Source: a virus
DNA length: 64,000 nt
Reading direction: 5' to 3' (one strand)
Virus record (IMG/VR): IMGVR_UViG_3300044641_010298
Location: 1-64,000 of that record
Shown: piece after piece, positions 43,677 to 52,093 of the stretch
How positions within the stretch are numbered: the stretch's first letter is position 1
Layout: each line of letters starts with the position of its first letter
Made by a program: the position numbers and the translations under genes
The notes under the pieces: model-generated
What the model was told of the DNA's origin: nothing
Seen by the model: the letters and a program-made list of their open reading frames with translations, nothing else
Database searches by the model: none

Positions 43677-45527
43677 CTAGATTGCGTTTCCAATGATGTC
43701 TGTATCTGGATATTTGACTTCAAATATTCCACCAGTAGGCGGAAAGAAAACGCCCCTATTTATTGATCTAGCTGGGCTAATCGAAAAAGATGAATAACTC
43801 CTTTCGTCAACATCTCCTGTCAGGCTAGAAAAGCTGTAGCTATCTAGTCCTATAACTCCATCTTGATTGAGTATTAGATTTATTAAATCTGAGACTCTTA
43901 TTCCTCCATCGATTTGCATGTTTTTTATGTCAAGGTAGTCTTTGAGGGCATTATTTATTTTTGTTATTATTCCTGATTTATCCTCTCTATCGTCAATTAT
44001 AACTGTGTAATTAAATCCAATATTTATGATCTTGGAATCAAGGACATCAAATGAATCAGATATCACTCTGAACTCATTTATGTAAGTTGAAATATTTCTC
44101 TTTAGAGTGTCCGGAGATTGTGTGAGATATCCATCTGCATCTCTGCTAATCACAAACAAAAGTGAAGAAAGTGGATTAACTGGGTTTGGCTGTATGCCTA
44201 CCCTAAATGCCCTACCAAAATTAGTTGGCATTAAGAATATTCTTGCTATCAAGTCTTCTTTTGAAATCACTCTATTTTGAGAATTTCTTACACTAAGAGC
44301 AATACTTCTTAGATCTTCAAGCGTAGGTGCATCTTCACCACCTTGCGCAGAAGACAGATTGTTAATCAACAGAGACGACCTAACACTAGCAACTTTTGAA
44401 GGAGTAATTCCGTCTTTGAAGTGGGTCAGCAAGTTACTAACCGACCTTATGGTGTTTGATGAAACGTTGTGAGATACACCACCTCCGTGTCTATACCTTG
44501 TTCTAATAGTGGTATTCATGGGAGTAACTCCCATGCTCTTTGATCCAAGCAATGAATTTGGATCAATTGAAACACGAGAAAATACTCTCTTGTCACCGTA
44601 AAGAGGAAGAGATACTTCGCTCGGATCCGGAAGTATATCATCATCTAGTGTGTCTGCAGCTCCCGATCCAAAGACAATAGTAACATTTCCAGAATCAGCA
44701 TCTGACCTTGTAATAAATCTATAAGGGGCCGGAACAACAGCAAGCGCATCATCGACTGCATCTGTATCTGAGTTGTTATTTTCAACTGCCTTGAATACTG
44801 TGTCCTGTGACAAAGCATCAACTTCATAATACTCATTCCCGTCAGAATCTCTAACCAGCAATATTTCGCTTACATTAGAATTTGACAGAGAGATTGTCTT
44901 GAATGGTGTAGCATCAGGACCAAACGTAAATTGCTCTTCAGTTATATCGCCAGATGACATCAGCCCTGTTCTGGTGACCGAATATGTTAGCGGATTTCCT
45001 GTTGAATCTGTGCTAGATATTGTGTAGGTTGCTTTGTAATTTCCAAAAGAATCCAATTCTGAAAAATCAATATCGTCCAGAAGTGTGAAAGAAATTCCAG
45101 TATTGGATGTTGCTCTTGTTCCCGCTTTTATAGTGGGCAATTGTCCGTTATTTGGAAGATATCCCGCTGTTGAAAGCTGTGCATCAACTGTTATAGTAAA
45201 ATCAACATCACAAAATGCTGGTGACGCACCCTTTATTTTCACACCTGCGAGTCGTATGAGTCTCTCGACGTTTCTTCTCTCTACTGCAGTATCAAGGCTA
45301 AGCTCATTAAATTGATGGTCCATATAGAAAGATGTGATATCTCCAATGTAAGCGACTAGGTCAATAAGCATTCCTCCGACAGACGCTTCTGAGAAGTCTT
45401 GAATCTTGTCAGGAAAGTATATCTTTGCGTACTGCAAGAGTTCAGCTCGAAGGCTGTTAAAATCCTTTGCAAGATAGTTTCTTTGTCTTTTTTGCTTCAG
45501 ATTTTTCTTTACGTCTGTCAGTGACAT
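43677..45527 (-). CDS. 6: Baseplate wedge protein gp6 (baseplate J-like)
   Basis: This 616-residue protein compares with 660 residues in T4 gp6. The N-terminus carries the typical wedge-ring signature, YLAKDFNSLRAELLQYAKIY followed by FSEASVGGMLIDLVAYIGD. The C-terminal half contains baseplate J-type strands and helices (ALKDYLDIKNMQIDGGIRVS, VIGLDSYSFSSL). In the virion gp6 forms the ring around the baseplate hub and drives sheath triggering. It follows gp25 by a 3-base gap, matching T4-like gene order (25 then 6). Confidence 0.95.
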   Translation of the reverse strand: MSLTDVKKNLKQKRQRNYLAKDFNSLRAELLQYAKIYFPDKIQDFSEASVGGMLIDLVAYIGDITSFYMDHQFNELSLDTAVERRNVERLIRLAGVKIKGASPAFCDVDFTITVDAQLSTAGYLPNNGQLPTIKAGTRATSNTGISFTLLDDIDFSELDSFGNYKATYTISSTDSTGNPLTYSVTRTGLMSSGDITEEQFTFGPDATPFKTISLSNSNVSEILLVRDSDGNEYYEVDALSQDTVFKAVENNNSDTDAVDDALAVVPAPYRFITRSDADSGNVTIVFGSGAADTLDDDILPDPSEVSLPLYGDKRVFSRVSIDPNSLLGSKSMGVTPMNTTIRTRYRHGGGVSHNVSSNTIRSVSNLLTHFKDGITPSKVASVRSSLLINNLSSAQGGEDAPTLEDLRSIALSVRNSQNRVISKEDLIARIFLMPTNFGRAFRVGIQPNPVNPLSSLLFVISRDADGYLTQSPDTLKRNISTYINEFRVISDSFDVLDSKIINIGFNYTVIIDDREDKSGIITKINNALKDYLDIKNMQIDGGIRVSDLINLILNQDGVIGLDSYSFSSLTGDVDERSYSSFSISPARSINRGVFFPPTGGIFEVKYPDTDIIGNAI

Positions 45528-45530
45528 TTT

Positions 45531-46001
45531 TTATCCGATGTTTGTGACAATAATTTCTACTGTTTTCTGGCTGGTGGATGCTCTAGGTATAGAGAATCTA
45601 ACCCGTATTCTTATCTTTGAAACACCATTTTGATCAGTTTGCAAGGCTTGTGTCTCAAAATCATCAAGGCTGATGTACGGCATGTATCTTTCTGTCGTTT
45701 GCTTGACTAGAGACATTGCTCTTTCATCGTAATCAGGTAACGCCAGCCTTTCTGTCAAGAGAGATCTTAGATTTGCACCAAAATCAAATAGAGGCACCCT
45801 CTCTCCGTGATTTGTTAGAAGCATATTTCTAAAATTATCAACCATCTGGTCGATGGCCGCGCTAGACATTTCAAAGGGACCTCCAAGCTTTCCAGAAAGA
45901 ACAATCGGCGTCAATATTCCTACGGGTCGAATCTGCGCAGGCTGTACACTCCTGGGGTTATTTGATAAGTCTCCAACACTCTTAAAGCTTATTGCTGCCA
46001 T
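45531..46001 (-). CDS. 25: Baseplate wedge protein gp25
   Basis: This 156-residue protein of the GPW/gp25 family is slightly longer than T4 gp25 (132). It shows the family's FGANLRSLLTERL and a following YDERAMSLVKQTTERYMPYI. It forms part of the conserved wedge core with gp6 and gp53. An N-terminal extension (about 35 residues) precedes the fold. Its ATG at 46001 lies after a 39-base gap without a clear ribosome binding site. Confidence 0.93.
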   Translation of the reverse strand: MAAISFKSVGDLSNNPRSVQPAQIRPVGILTPIVLSGKLGGPFEMSSAAIDQMVDNFRNMLLTNHGERVPLFDFGANLRSLLTERLALPDYDERAMSLVKQTTERYMPYISLDDFETQALQTDQNGVSKIRIRVRFSIPRASTSQKTVEIIVTNIG

Positions 46002-46040
46002 GTTGATAACTATTTGAGTATGATGCAGTCATCGATTGTT

Positions 46041-47174
46041 TTAAGAAACTTCAAGAATCTTTGAAACAGACGTTGCAATCAGTCCTGACCCTAGCACAAA
46101 TCCTACCAATGTAACAATGAAAGATTTGACAAAGAAAATAACAACACTGATTGTTGACGCAATCTCAAGTACAGCATTAGGATTAATATCAATAGTTGCA
46201 CTAATTCTCTCCCAGATGAGGCCAAGAAGAGCTTGAAGCATGTCTTTTACTGCTTGAACTATATCCGTAAAAATTTTCTTAATGGCGTCAACTAGCTGCA
46301 AAATAGATTCAGTTGCTTCGCTTATTGCTCCAGTTATTACTCCGGTTACAGTCTCGATAATTTCTGATGGTATTTTTAAGAATACTGTCATAAGCTTTAT
46401 GAACTTTGTAGCAATTCCATCTTGTCCATCTCTTTCAACTGTTGCAAAAAGAGGAGTAATGCTCAGAGAAGGATCCAGGAAAGAAATGTCAAGAACAGGA
46501 AGGCTAAAGTCTGGAACTAGAGATAGAGCAGCATTTTTTATATTTTCTGCAATTTCAACAATTTTCTGTGTGATTGTGTCTTTTGCTTCTTCTATTTTTG
46601 AAATTACTTCTTCGACTGCCTCTCCGGCGCGGTCTAGTGCCTCTTCAATTGCAGACTTTATTATCTCAAAAAATTCTTCAGCTTTTTCCAGGGCTGCATC
46701 TATTCCTTCAGAAAGAGAATCAACTATCTCTTTTAATTTTGAGGCAATCTCTTCTCCCTTTGACAAAAAGACACCAATTTGAGAGACTATAATATCTGTT
46801 ATTGGCGAGCTTAGAATTGAGTTTATTGGCTCAAATATTGCAGAAAGCTCTGTTAATATTATTGCAATAGGTCTAGTTGGGTCAAAAAGAAATGGAAAAG
46901 CAGCACCCGTGTCTGGCACGGTGTCCAGGCCTTTTGCAATACTAGAAAGCAATCCCTCTACGTAATATGCGTTCCAAGCAGGATATTCGCTGATTACATC
47001 TTCTGTGGTTCCTGTCTCAAATTTTCCTAAACTAATTGAGCCCGGAGGAAGGCTAGTACTCCCAAGAGTAATTCCATCTCTTAAGATTCCTACAATAGAA
47101 TCTCTATATTTTGATATCACACCGCTACTTACAGAGTCACCATCTAAAATTCCAACCGTCGACAACGTTCCCAT
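46041..47174 (-). CDS. Tail/baseplate-region protein with coiled coils and hydrophobic C-terminus
   Basis: This 377-residue protein has Gly/Ser-rich sequence at the N-terminus. Residues 130-215 form a long amphipathic, Glu/Ile/Ala-rich coiled coil (SKGEEIASKLKEIVDSLSEG). The C-terminus contains a second helical stretch and two hydrophobic segments (STISVVIFFVKSFIVTLVGF). Such features could mark a tape-measure, hub or membrane-inserting component. It is sandwiched between the spike candidate and gp25, overlapping the former by one base. It could also be a T4 hub-type protein (gp27-29 region) with diverged sequence. No family is recognised. Confidence 0.74.
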   Translation of the reverse strand: MGTLSTVGILDGDSVSSGVISKYRDSIVGILRDGITLGSTSLPPGSISLGKFETGTTEDVISEYPAWNAYYVEGLLSSIAKGLDTVPDTGAAFPFLFDPTRPIAIILTELSAIFEPINSILSSPITDIIVSQIGVFLSKGEEIASKLKEIVDSLSEGIDAALEKAEEFFEIIKSAIEEALDRAGEAVEEVISKIEEAKDTITQKIVEIAENIKNAALSLVPDFSLPVLDISFLDPSLSITPLFATVERDGQDGIATKFIKLMTVFLKIPSEIIETVTGVITGAISEATESILQLVDAIKKIFTDIVQAVKDMLQALLGLIWERISATIDINPNAVLEIASTISVVIFFVKSFIVTLVGFVLGSGLIATSVSKILEVS

Positions 47175-48277
47175 TAGGTAACCTTGACCAAAACCTTGGT
47201 GGAAAAAATTCCAGTTGCAGGAAGAGCGGGGGCGCCAAGTATTCCTCCTGCTGTTGAGACAAGAGATGGTGCTGCAACTTTTCCTGCAGTGACAACTGAA
47301 TCAACAGAAGCAAGAATTGCTCCTGTTGCATCTTCGCCGCCCAGCTTTATGATTCCCAGAGAGGAAGGCGTGATAATAATGTCTCCATTGCTCTTTAATA
47401 TTATGCTAGATGGATCAGAACTAGGTCCGACAAGTATTTTCATGTCCTTTCTTGCCTGTATTCTTACTGAGTCCGTTACGAGTGAGATAGTTGGAGATTC
47501 TCCTGCATCATCGCCTGGCAGAGAGTAATAAGAATCAGCATTAAAACCACTTGATACAACAATTCGAGATGAATCATCACTCTTTAAAGTTCCAAGACCA
47601 GAAGTCTGCAAGGGCTTGACAGATTCAACATACTTGTCTGCGTTTGTTATCTTTTGGCTTTCAGGAAGCTTTATTGTGTCTGATAGTCCTGCAACTATGT
47701 CTACTGTTCCAGTTCCTGGACTTCCATTGTTTGTCAAAACTATTGCAGTCCCATTTGATCCCTGCAAAGTTAGATCAACTGATTTGCTCTTTACAGAGAT
47801 AATTGGTTCGCCAATAAATTCTGATCTTGCATTTGAATTCTTTCTAACATCTGCTAAATTTACTGTAGATGAATTTGGATCATAAAAAGTGCTAGAAGTT
47901 GTCTGCGCAGCATTTTGTGACTTTAGTGAAAGGCTATTGTAGAGATCTGCACGCAAATCGTGAGTAAAATTTAAATCATCTGCAGATTCATTTTGAACTT
48001 TTCTTGATAGCCAGTATGGAACAAGATCTGCCTGCTGACTAAAAACCCAGACTCTCTCTCCTGACTTAATCGGTAGTCTTATATGAGAGAAAAATGGATA
48101 ATGGATGATTTTTTGAAGGCTAGATTTGTCATCAACAATGGCTGCTATAATTGTTCCATTTGGACAATTTTTAAAGAACTTTTTGTTAGTGACACCTGTG
48201 AGAATCTTAGTGATTTGTTCAGAAGTTAGAGAGCTATAATCTGTAATGTAGTCTATGACAACAGCCTCTCTAAACAT
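47174..48277 (-). CDS. Baseplate spike candidate with OB-fold-like N-terminus (gp5-like region)
   Basis: This 367-residue protein has a first 85 residues that resemble the OB-fold hub/spike start seen in VgrG/gp5-type proteins (GTIIAAIVDDKSSLQKIIHY, PIKSGERVWVFSQQADLVPYW). The C-terminal third has short repeated beta segments (VRIQARKDMKILVG, SSIILKSNGDIIITPSSLG) that could form a beta-helical needle. No lysozyme domain is seen, unlike T4 gp5. It overlaps the neighbouring genes by one base on each side. The assignment is by fold pattern and position next to gp25 and gp6. Confidence 0.7.
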   Translation of the reverse strand: MFREAVVIDYITDYSSLTSEQITKILTGVTNKKFFKNCPNGTIIAAIVDDKSSLQKIIHYPFFSHIRLPIKSGERVWVFSQQADLVPYWLSRKVQNESADDLNFTHDLRADLYNSLSLKSQNAAQTTSSTFYDPNSSTVNLADVRKNSNARSEFIGEPIISVKSKSVDLTLQGSNGTAIVLTNNGSPGTGTVDIVAGLSDTIKLPESQKITNADKYVESVKPLQTSGLGTLKSDDSSRIVVSSGFNADSYYSLPGDDAGESPTISLVTDSVRIQARKDMKILVGPSSDPSSIILKSNGDIIITPSSLGIIKLGGEDATGAILASVDSVVTAGKVAAPSLVSTAGGILGAPALPATGIFSTKVLVKVT

Positions 48278-48660
48278 TACTCACCCTCGTTGATTTGGCT
48301 GAAGATTGAGTCAGAGTCTACTGGCCTGCTCTCCTCGCTAGTGATTATCTCAGCAAGCTTTATGAGCTGATCATTTGCCCTAGACATTCTCTCAATGTAC
48401 TTGACAACAACGGGACCAAGTATGCTGTGATTTGCAGCGTTCCCCTTGAGCTGAATGAAAGTGTCAGTAAAAAGAATTGCTGCGCTCTCTCTATCAGCCA
48501 GCGCATTGTTGTAGATTTCTGACCACAGGAGTTTTTTCTTATCATCGACTCCTTCGAGAGAACTTAAAAGATCATCAAATTGAGCAACTTTCTTCTGTCG
48601 ATTATTCAGAATGTCAATCTGATCATTTATCTTTTCCATCTCTGATTTTTTACCGGCCAT
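48277..48660 (-). CDS. Small helical protein downstream of the late sigma factor; gp33-type candidate
   Basis: This 127-residue protein is highly helical and charged (EKINDQIDILNNRQKKVAQF), ending in an acidic-hydrophobic peptide (DSDSIFSQINEGE). T4 late transcription needs a gp55 sigma factor plus the gp33 co-activator, which binds RNA polymerase and the sliding clamp through a C-terminal peptide. Immediate adjacency to the gp55-like gene (8-base gap) makes a gp33-type role conceivable, but no sequence similarity is visible. It may equally be a baseplate assembly helper, since it overlaps the spike gene. Confidence 0.72.
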   Translation of the reverse strand: MAGKKSEMEKINDQIDILNNRQKKVAQFDDLLSSLEGVDDKKKLLWSEIYNNALADRESAAILFTDTFIQLKGNAANHSILGPVVVKYIERMSRANDQLIKLAEIITSEESRPVDSDSIFSQINEGE

Positions 48661-48668
48661 CTGATCTC

Positions 48669-49394
48669 CTAGTCTACAATGTCAAATTCACATTCAACCA
48701 TCGCTTCTCTATAGTGCCGTTTAATTGATGACATTGCAGTTGATATCTGCTTTGTGGTTAGGTTTGTCATCTCTCTAATATACACAAAAATTGCACGCTT
48801 ATTGAAAAAATCAATATCATCAATGTTCTGGAATATCTTAACAATGGCGTCCATGCACATCTTTTCATGATCTTGAGTTATTCTATCAGATACCTCAAGA
48901 AACATCATCTCAAGCTGCTCGGACTGAATTGCTTTCTTTCCAGCAGATCCGTATATTTCAAATGTTGGCTCAACAATATCAATTATTTCAATCTCTGGAA
49001 CTATTGTCTTATCATCGATATTGATATGCTTCTTTGTGTGCTTTATCTTCTGTCTCATCTTCACAATGATCCAGTTTTTTGCAACAACGTTGAAGTATGA
49101 GAATGCTTTTGATCCTCTCGATGCGTCAAATTTCTTCAACTTTTCATACAGAAAACTTACGCAATCATTCTTGAATTCATCGACCGATACATGTACATTT
49201 GCGCCATGAATGAATATTAGATTCTCAACAAGCTTTCCAAAGGCAGGCAGGATTTCTTCTGTGTAGATTCTATCCCTCTCTGCCTGGTCCTCTTCACTCT
49301 GGAACTTAACGATTGCATCATGAGTTCCTGAATGGAAATAAAGCTTTAGGTCGTTCTTCTTTGGTCCGGCGCTACTACTTTTCTTTGCTCTCAC
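48669..49394 (-). CDS. 55: Late sigma factor, T4 gp55-like
   Basis: This 241-residue protein has a core matching a divergent sigma region 2 (VSFLYEKLKKFDASRGSKAF, then SYFNVVAKNWIIVKMRQKIK), as in gp55 late sigma factors of T4-like phages. It is longer than T4 gp55 (185). A C-terminal helical part (IREMTNLTTKQISTAMSSIK) looks like a DNA-binding helix-turn-helix. It would direct host RNA polymerase to phage late promoters, including those of this window's structural genes. The GTG start at 49394 follows GGGAGG with good spacing and overlaps the end of the preceding membrane-protein gene. Confidence 0.88.
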   Translation of the reverse strand: MRAKKSSSAGPKKNDLKLYFHSGTHDAIVKFQSEEDQAERDRIYTEEILPAFGKLVENLIFIHGANVHVSVDEFKNDCVSFLYEKLKKFDASRGSKAFSYFNVVAKNWIIVKMRQKIKHTKKHINIDDKTIVPEIEIIDIVEPTFEIYGSAGKKAIQSEQLEMMFLEVSDRITQDHEKMCMDAIVKIFQNIDDIDFFNKRAIFVYIREMTNLTTKQISTAMSSIKRHYREAMVECEFDIVD

Positions 49395-49677
49395 CTGGAC
49401 CTCCCATATCCGTTATTGAGTTAGCTATTTTGAGAATCAGATCTTGACACCCTTTTATTTCAGAAATTACCTGTCTTACTTCAACTGAATCAAAAAATAC
49501 AGGTTTCTCAAGTATCTTAGAAAAGATTGCAAATTTTTCATCAAGTGCATCGAGGCATTCTTCCACAGCGTCTTGCATTTTGAGGATAATTAATCCAAAT
49601 CTTACGTTGTAGTAGATGGAAACGCAAAGAAGACAAAAATTAATTGCGGCAAATAGGTAGATGACCACATCAAGCAT
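49375..49677 (-). CDS. Small membrane protein
   Basis: This 100-residue protein has an N-terminal hydrophobic helix (VVIYLFAAINFCLLCVSIYY) expected to span the membrane. A charged helical tail follows (EVRQVISEIKGCQDLILKIA). It overlaps the late sigma factor gene by 20 bases, which also provides that gene's ribosome binding site. No family is recognised. Confidence 0.75.
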   Translation of the reverse strand: MLDVVIYLFAAINFCLLCVSIYYNVRFGLIILKMQDAVEECLDALDEKFAIFSKILEKPVFFDSVEVRQVISEIKGCQDLILKIANSITDMGGPGESKEK

Positions 49678-50830
49678 TACTTAATATCTCTATAAATGTC
49701 CGCTCGTACATCTTGAGAATTGAATCTCTTGAGAACTTTGATCTGCACAAGGCAGAAAGCTCTCTTGCCCATTGAGTCGGAGTCTCACTTGAATCTCTAA
49801 ATTTTCTTATCTTCTTTTTGAAGATATCTTCAGAGGGATTTGCCCACTTAGATCCTGCTACGAATATTCTTCCATCAATTCTTGACTCTGGAACGTCTAT
49901 CATGTCGTGTTCAATCTTTATCCACTTTCCAGTATTCAAGAACTCTGTGTGGGCAGACCAGCCTGTTGCAATTACAGGAAGCCCAGAAGCTGCTGCCTCG
50001 AGAAGGGGTAGCCCAAAACCCTCGCCCCGTGTTAGGCTGACAAGTGCCTTAATCTTTGGATTTCGATATAGCCTAGAAATTTCCTCATTTGTCATATTTC
50101 CATGAATAAAATAGACAGGAACCTTACTAATTGATCGAATCTGAGATACCACAGATCGAATTGCCTGGGATGTCATTCCCTTGTCGATAGTTGTGCCTCT
50201 TCCGCTATTTGTCTTGAGAACAATTCCTACGCTCTTGTCATCCTTAAATGATTCACATATCCACTTAATTGTATTCACTATGTTCTTTCTATCTACAGAC
50301 GAATCAACAGAGGTCAGCTGGCTTACTATCAAGAAATTGAATTCTGTTCTTAGCGGTATATCGAGATAGGAATCTACCTTTTCAATCTCCTCAATGAACC
50401 ACTCGGGAATTACGTAGACAGGAACATTAATTTTTCCGGACTTCTCGAGGACGCTTCTTGTGAAGCTTGATGGGACAATAATTGCAGACATCTTATTGCA
50501 AGCTTCAACCCATGCAGGGTTACAAACATCCGTCTCAACAGCAGCTGTTATTCCTACGTTTATCTTTGCAAGTGTGGGAGTCCACTCATCGGGTAGCTGA
50601 ACCTGGAAAGATACATCAAATCCCGTCTGCTGGTCTGTTGATCTCTTCATTACATCGCCAACAAGCCCGCCTTCTGCCTCTTGATCAATAAACCAGGAGG
50701 TATTTCCCCACTGTACTATCTGTGTAGATACCTCGGAGGATGGTATCTTTTTTACTGCCTCAAAAACTTGTCTGCTGTGCTGCCCGTATCCTGAAATGCT
50801 CAAAAGCGGAGCACGAACTACGATGCGCAT
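49670..50830 (-). CDS. GT-B glycosyltransferase (GT4 family)
   Basis: The start is the ATG at 50830, coupled as TGATG; an in-frame TTG just upstream was rejected. The protein has 386 residues. The C-terminal half has the GT4 donor-site signature LTRGEGFGLPLLEAAASGLP, with the EX7E glutamates, and a following VIATGWSAHTEFL. The N-terminal half carries a Rossmann-type acceptor domain opening MRIVVRAPLLSISGYGQHSR. It would transfer a sugar from an activated donor and is transcribed with a second GT4 enzyme. Confidence 0.86.
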   Translation of the reverse strand: MRIVVRAPLLSISGYGQHSRQVFEAVKKIPSSEVSTQIVQWGNTSWFIDQEAEGGLVGDVMKRSTDQQTGFDVSFQVQLPDEWTPTLAKINVGITAAVETDVCNPAWVEACNKMSAIIVPSSFTRSVLEKSGKINVPVYVIPEWFIEEIEKVDSYLDIPLRTEFNFLIVSQLTSVDSSVDRKNIVNTIKWICESFKDDKSVGIVLKTNSGRGTTIDKGMTSQAIRSVVSQIRSISKVPVYFIHGNMTNEEISRLYRNPKIKALVSLTRGEGFGLPLLEAAASGLPVIATGWSAHTEFLNTGKWIKIEHDMIDVPESRIDGRIFVAGSKWANPSEDIFKKKIRKFRDSSETPTQWARELSALCRSKFSRDSILKMYERTFIEILSNA

Positions 50831-52071
50831 CAAAACTCCTGAACGCTATAGGTCTTTCTATTTTTCTTCCAGTTCTCGACGAGATTTGACGCAGTATTGT
50901 GCCAGTCATCTACAGTCTTCTGGAAGCTAAACTCTGATCTTGCATAATTGAAGACTTTTCTTGATAGATTCTGTCGTTCAACATCAGAAAGCTCATACAT
51001 TTTCATGATTCCAAGTGCAACATTTTCATTTTTAACGTAGTCTTCGTAAATGTAGGGAACGCTCTGCGAACCAACCAGAGTCTTCAGATCGATGTCAAGA
51101 CCGACGCCATTGTGAGATCCGTCTCTATGATCAATAGCTTGTCTAGTCATGCCACCTGTCTTTGCAGCAATTATGGGAGTTCCTGCATTCATGGATTCTA
51201 GAGTTGCAAGACCGAATCCCTCAGCAAAGCTTATGTTAATGCAAACGTCTGAGATGTTGTAGAGAATATTCATCTTGCTGAACTCTAGTCTCTCTTTTGA
51301 GAAGACTATATTATCCTGCACTCCTAGCTGCTCAGATACTGCGTAGAGATTTGGTCCCTCTTGGTCAAGCGGGTCTGTATGCATAATGAGAGTAGCTTTT
51401 CTGTGACCGTGCTTCTTTTGTAGATCATCAAGGAAAATCTTCCATGACTCAATGACGTCGCTTGGTCGCTTCCTTCTTGCGTTTCTATTCACCCATATCG
51501 CCACAAAATGATCTGCGCGATTGCTACCAAGAAGCTGATGTCTGTACATTCTCTTCTCATGCTGCGAGATAGGATAGAATAGGTCAGGCGGCAGCGCATG
51601 AGGAATGAAGTTTGTCTTATCCGGGAATCGATCTTTTATCATGTCATATGTTGCATAAGAATGACAATTTATTAGATCTGTCGCTTCATATAGCGAAGAA
51701 TTGAAGGAAGGATAGGGAAGATTATCCCAGACATGCCACCATGCAATAGGGCATACCTGGTGAACTTCATCCTCCATTTCAAAGAGCCAAATAAAGAATC
51801 TTGGATCTGTGAATATGAGAAGCAAATCGGGCTTCTCAGTGGCGAGTGTAACCCTGATTAGGTCTCTATTTCCAAATCCGTCGATTGGCTTGATGATGAA
51901 GTCTTCATTAACAACGACTGTCCTGTAATCTGTGTGCTTGACAGCAGCACCAAATTGCCTAAATGTCCAGCCGCCCTTATCAAGCATGCCGTTCACGAGA
52001 TGTCTTGTCTGGGTTCCTACACCCGAAGTGGATAGAGCGTGATCCGATAGAATTAGAACTTTCTTTTTCAT
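50830..52071 (-). CDS. GT-B glycosyltransferase (GT4 family)
   Basis: This 413-residue protein starts MKKKVLILSDHALSTSGVGT, the glycine-rich acceptor loop of GT4 enzymes. The donor domain contains FVAIWVNRNARRKRPSDVI and the EX7E block FAEGFGLATLESMNAGTPII. It is probably the first of two sequential transferases, since the next gene overlaps it by one base (TGATG). Donor and acceptor are not predictable. An ATG at 52071 with AGAGAATC upstream opens it. Confidence 0.88.
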   Translation of the reverse strand: MKKKVLILSDHALSTSGVGTQTRHLVNGMLDKGGWTFRQFGAAVKHTDYRTVVVNEDFIIKPIDGFGNRDLIRVTLATEKPDLLLIFTDPRFFIWLFEMEDEVHQVCPIAWWHVWDNLPYPSFNSSLYEATDLINCHSYATYDMIKDRFPDKTNFIPHALPPDLFYPISQHEKRMYRHQLLGSNRADHFVAIWVNRNARRKRPSDVIESWKIFLDDLQKKHGHRKATLIMHTDPLDQEGPNLYAVSEQLGVQDNIVFSKERLEFSKMNILYNISDVCINISFAEGFGLATLESMNAGTPIIAAKTGGMTRQAIDHRDGSHNGVGLDIDLKTLVGSQSVPYIYEDYVKNENVALGIMKMYELSDVERQNLSRKVFNYARSEFSFQKTVDDWHNTASNLVENWKKNRKTYSVQEF

Positions 52072-52093
52072 GATTCTCTAAGAACAATAGGCA

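Noticed and set aside
44000-44030. CATAAATA-like late-promoter match within gp6
   Set aside because: Inside a coding region in AT-rich sequence; occurs by chance elsewhere in genes.
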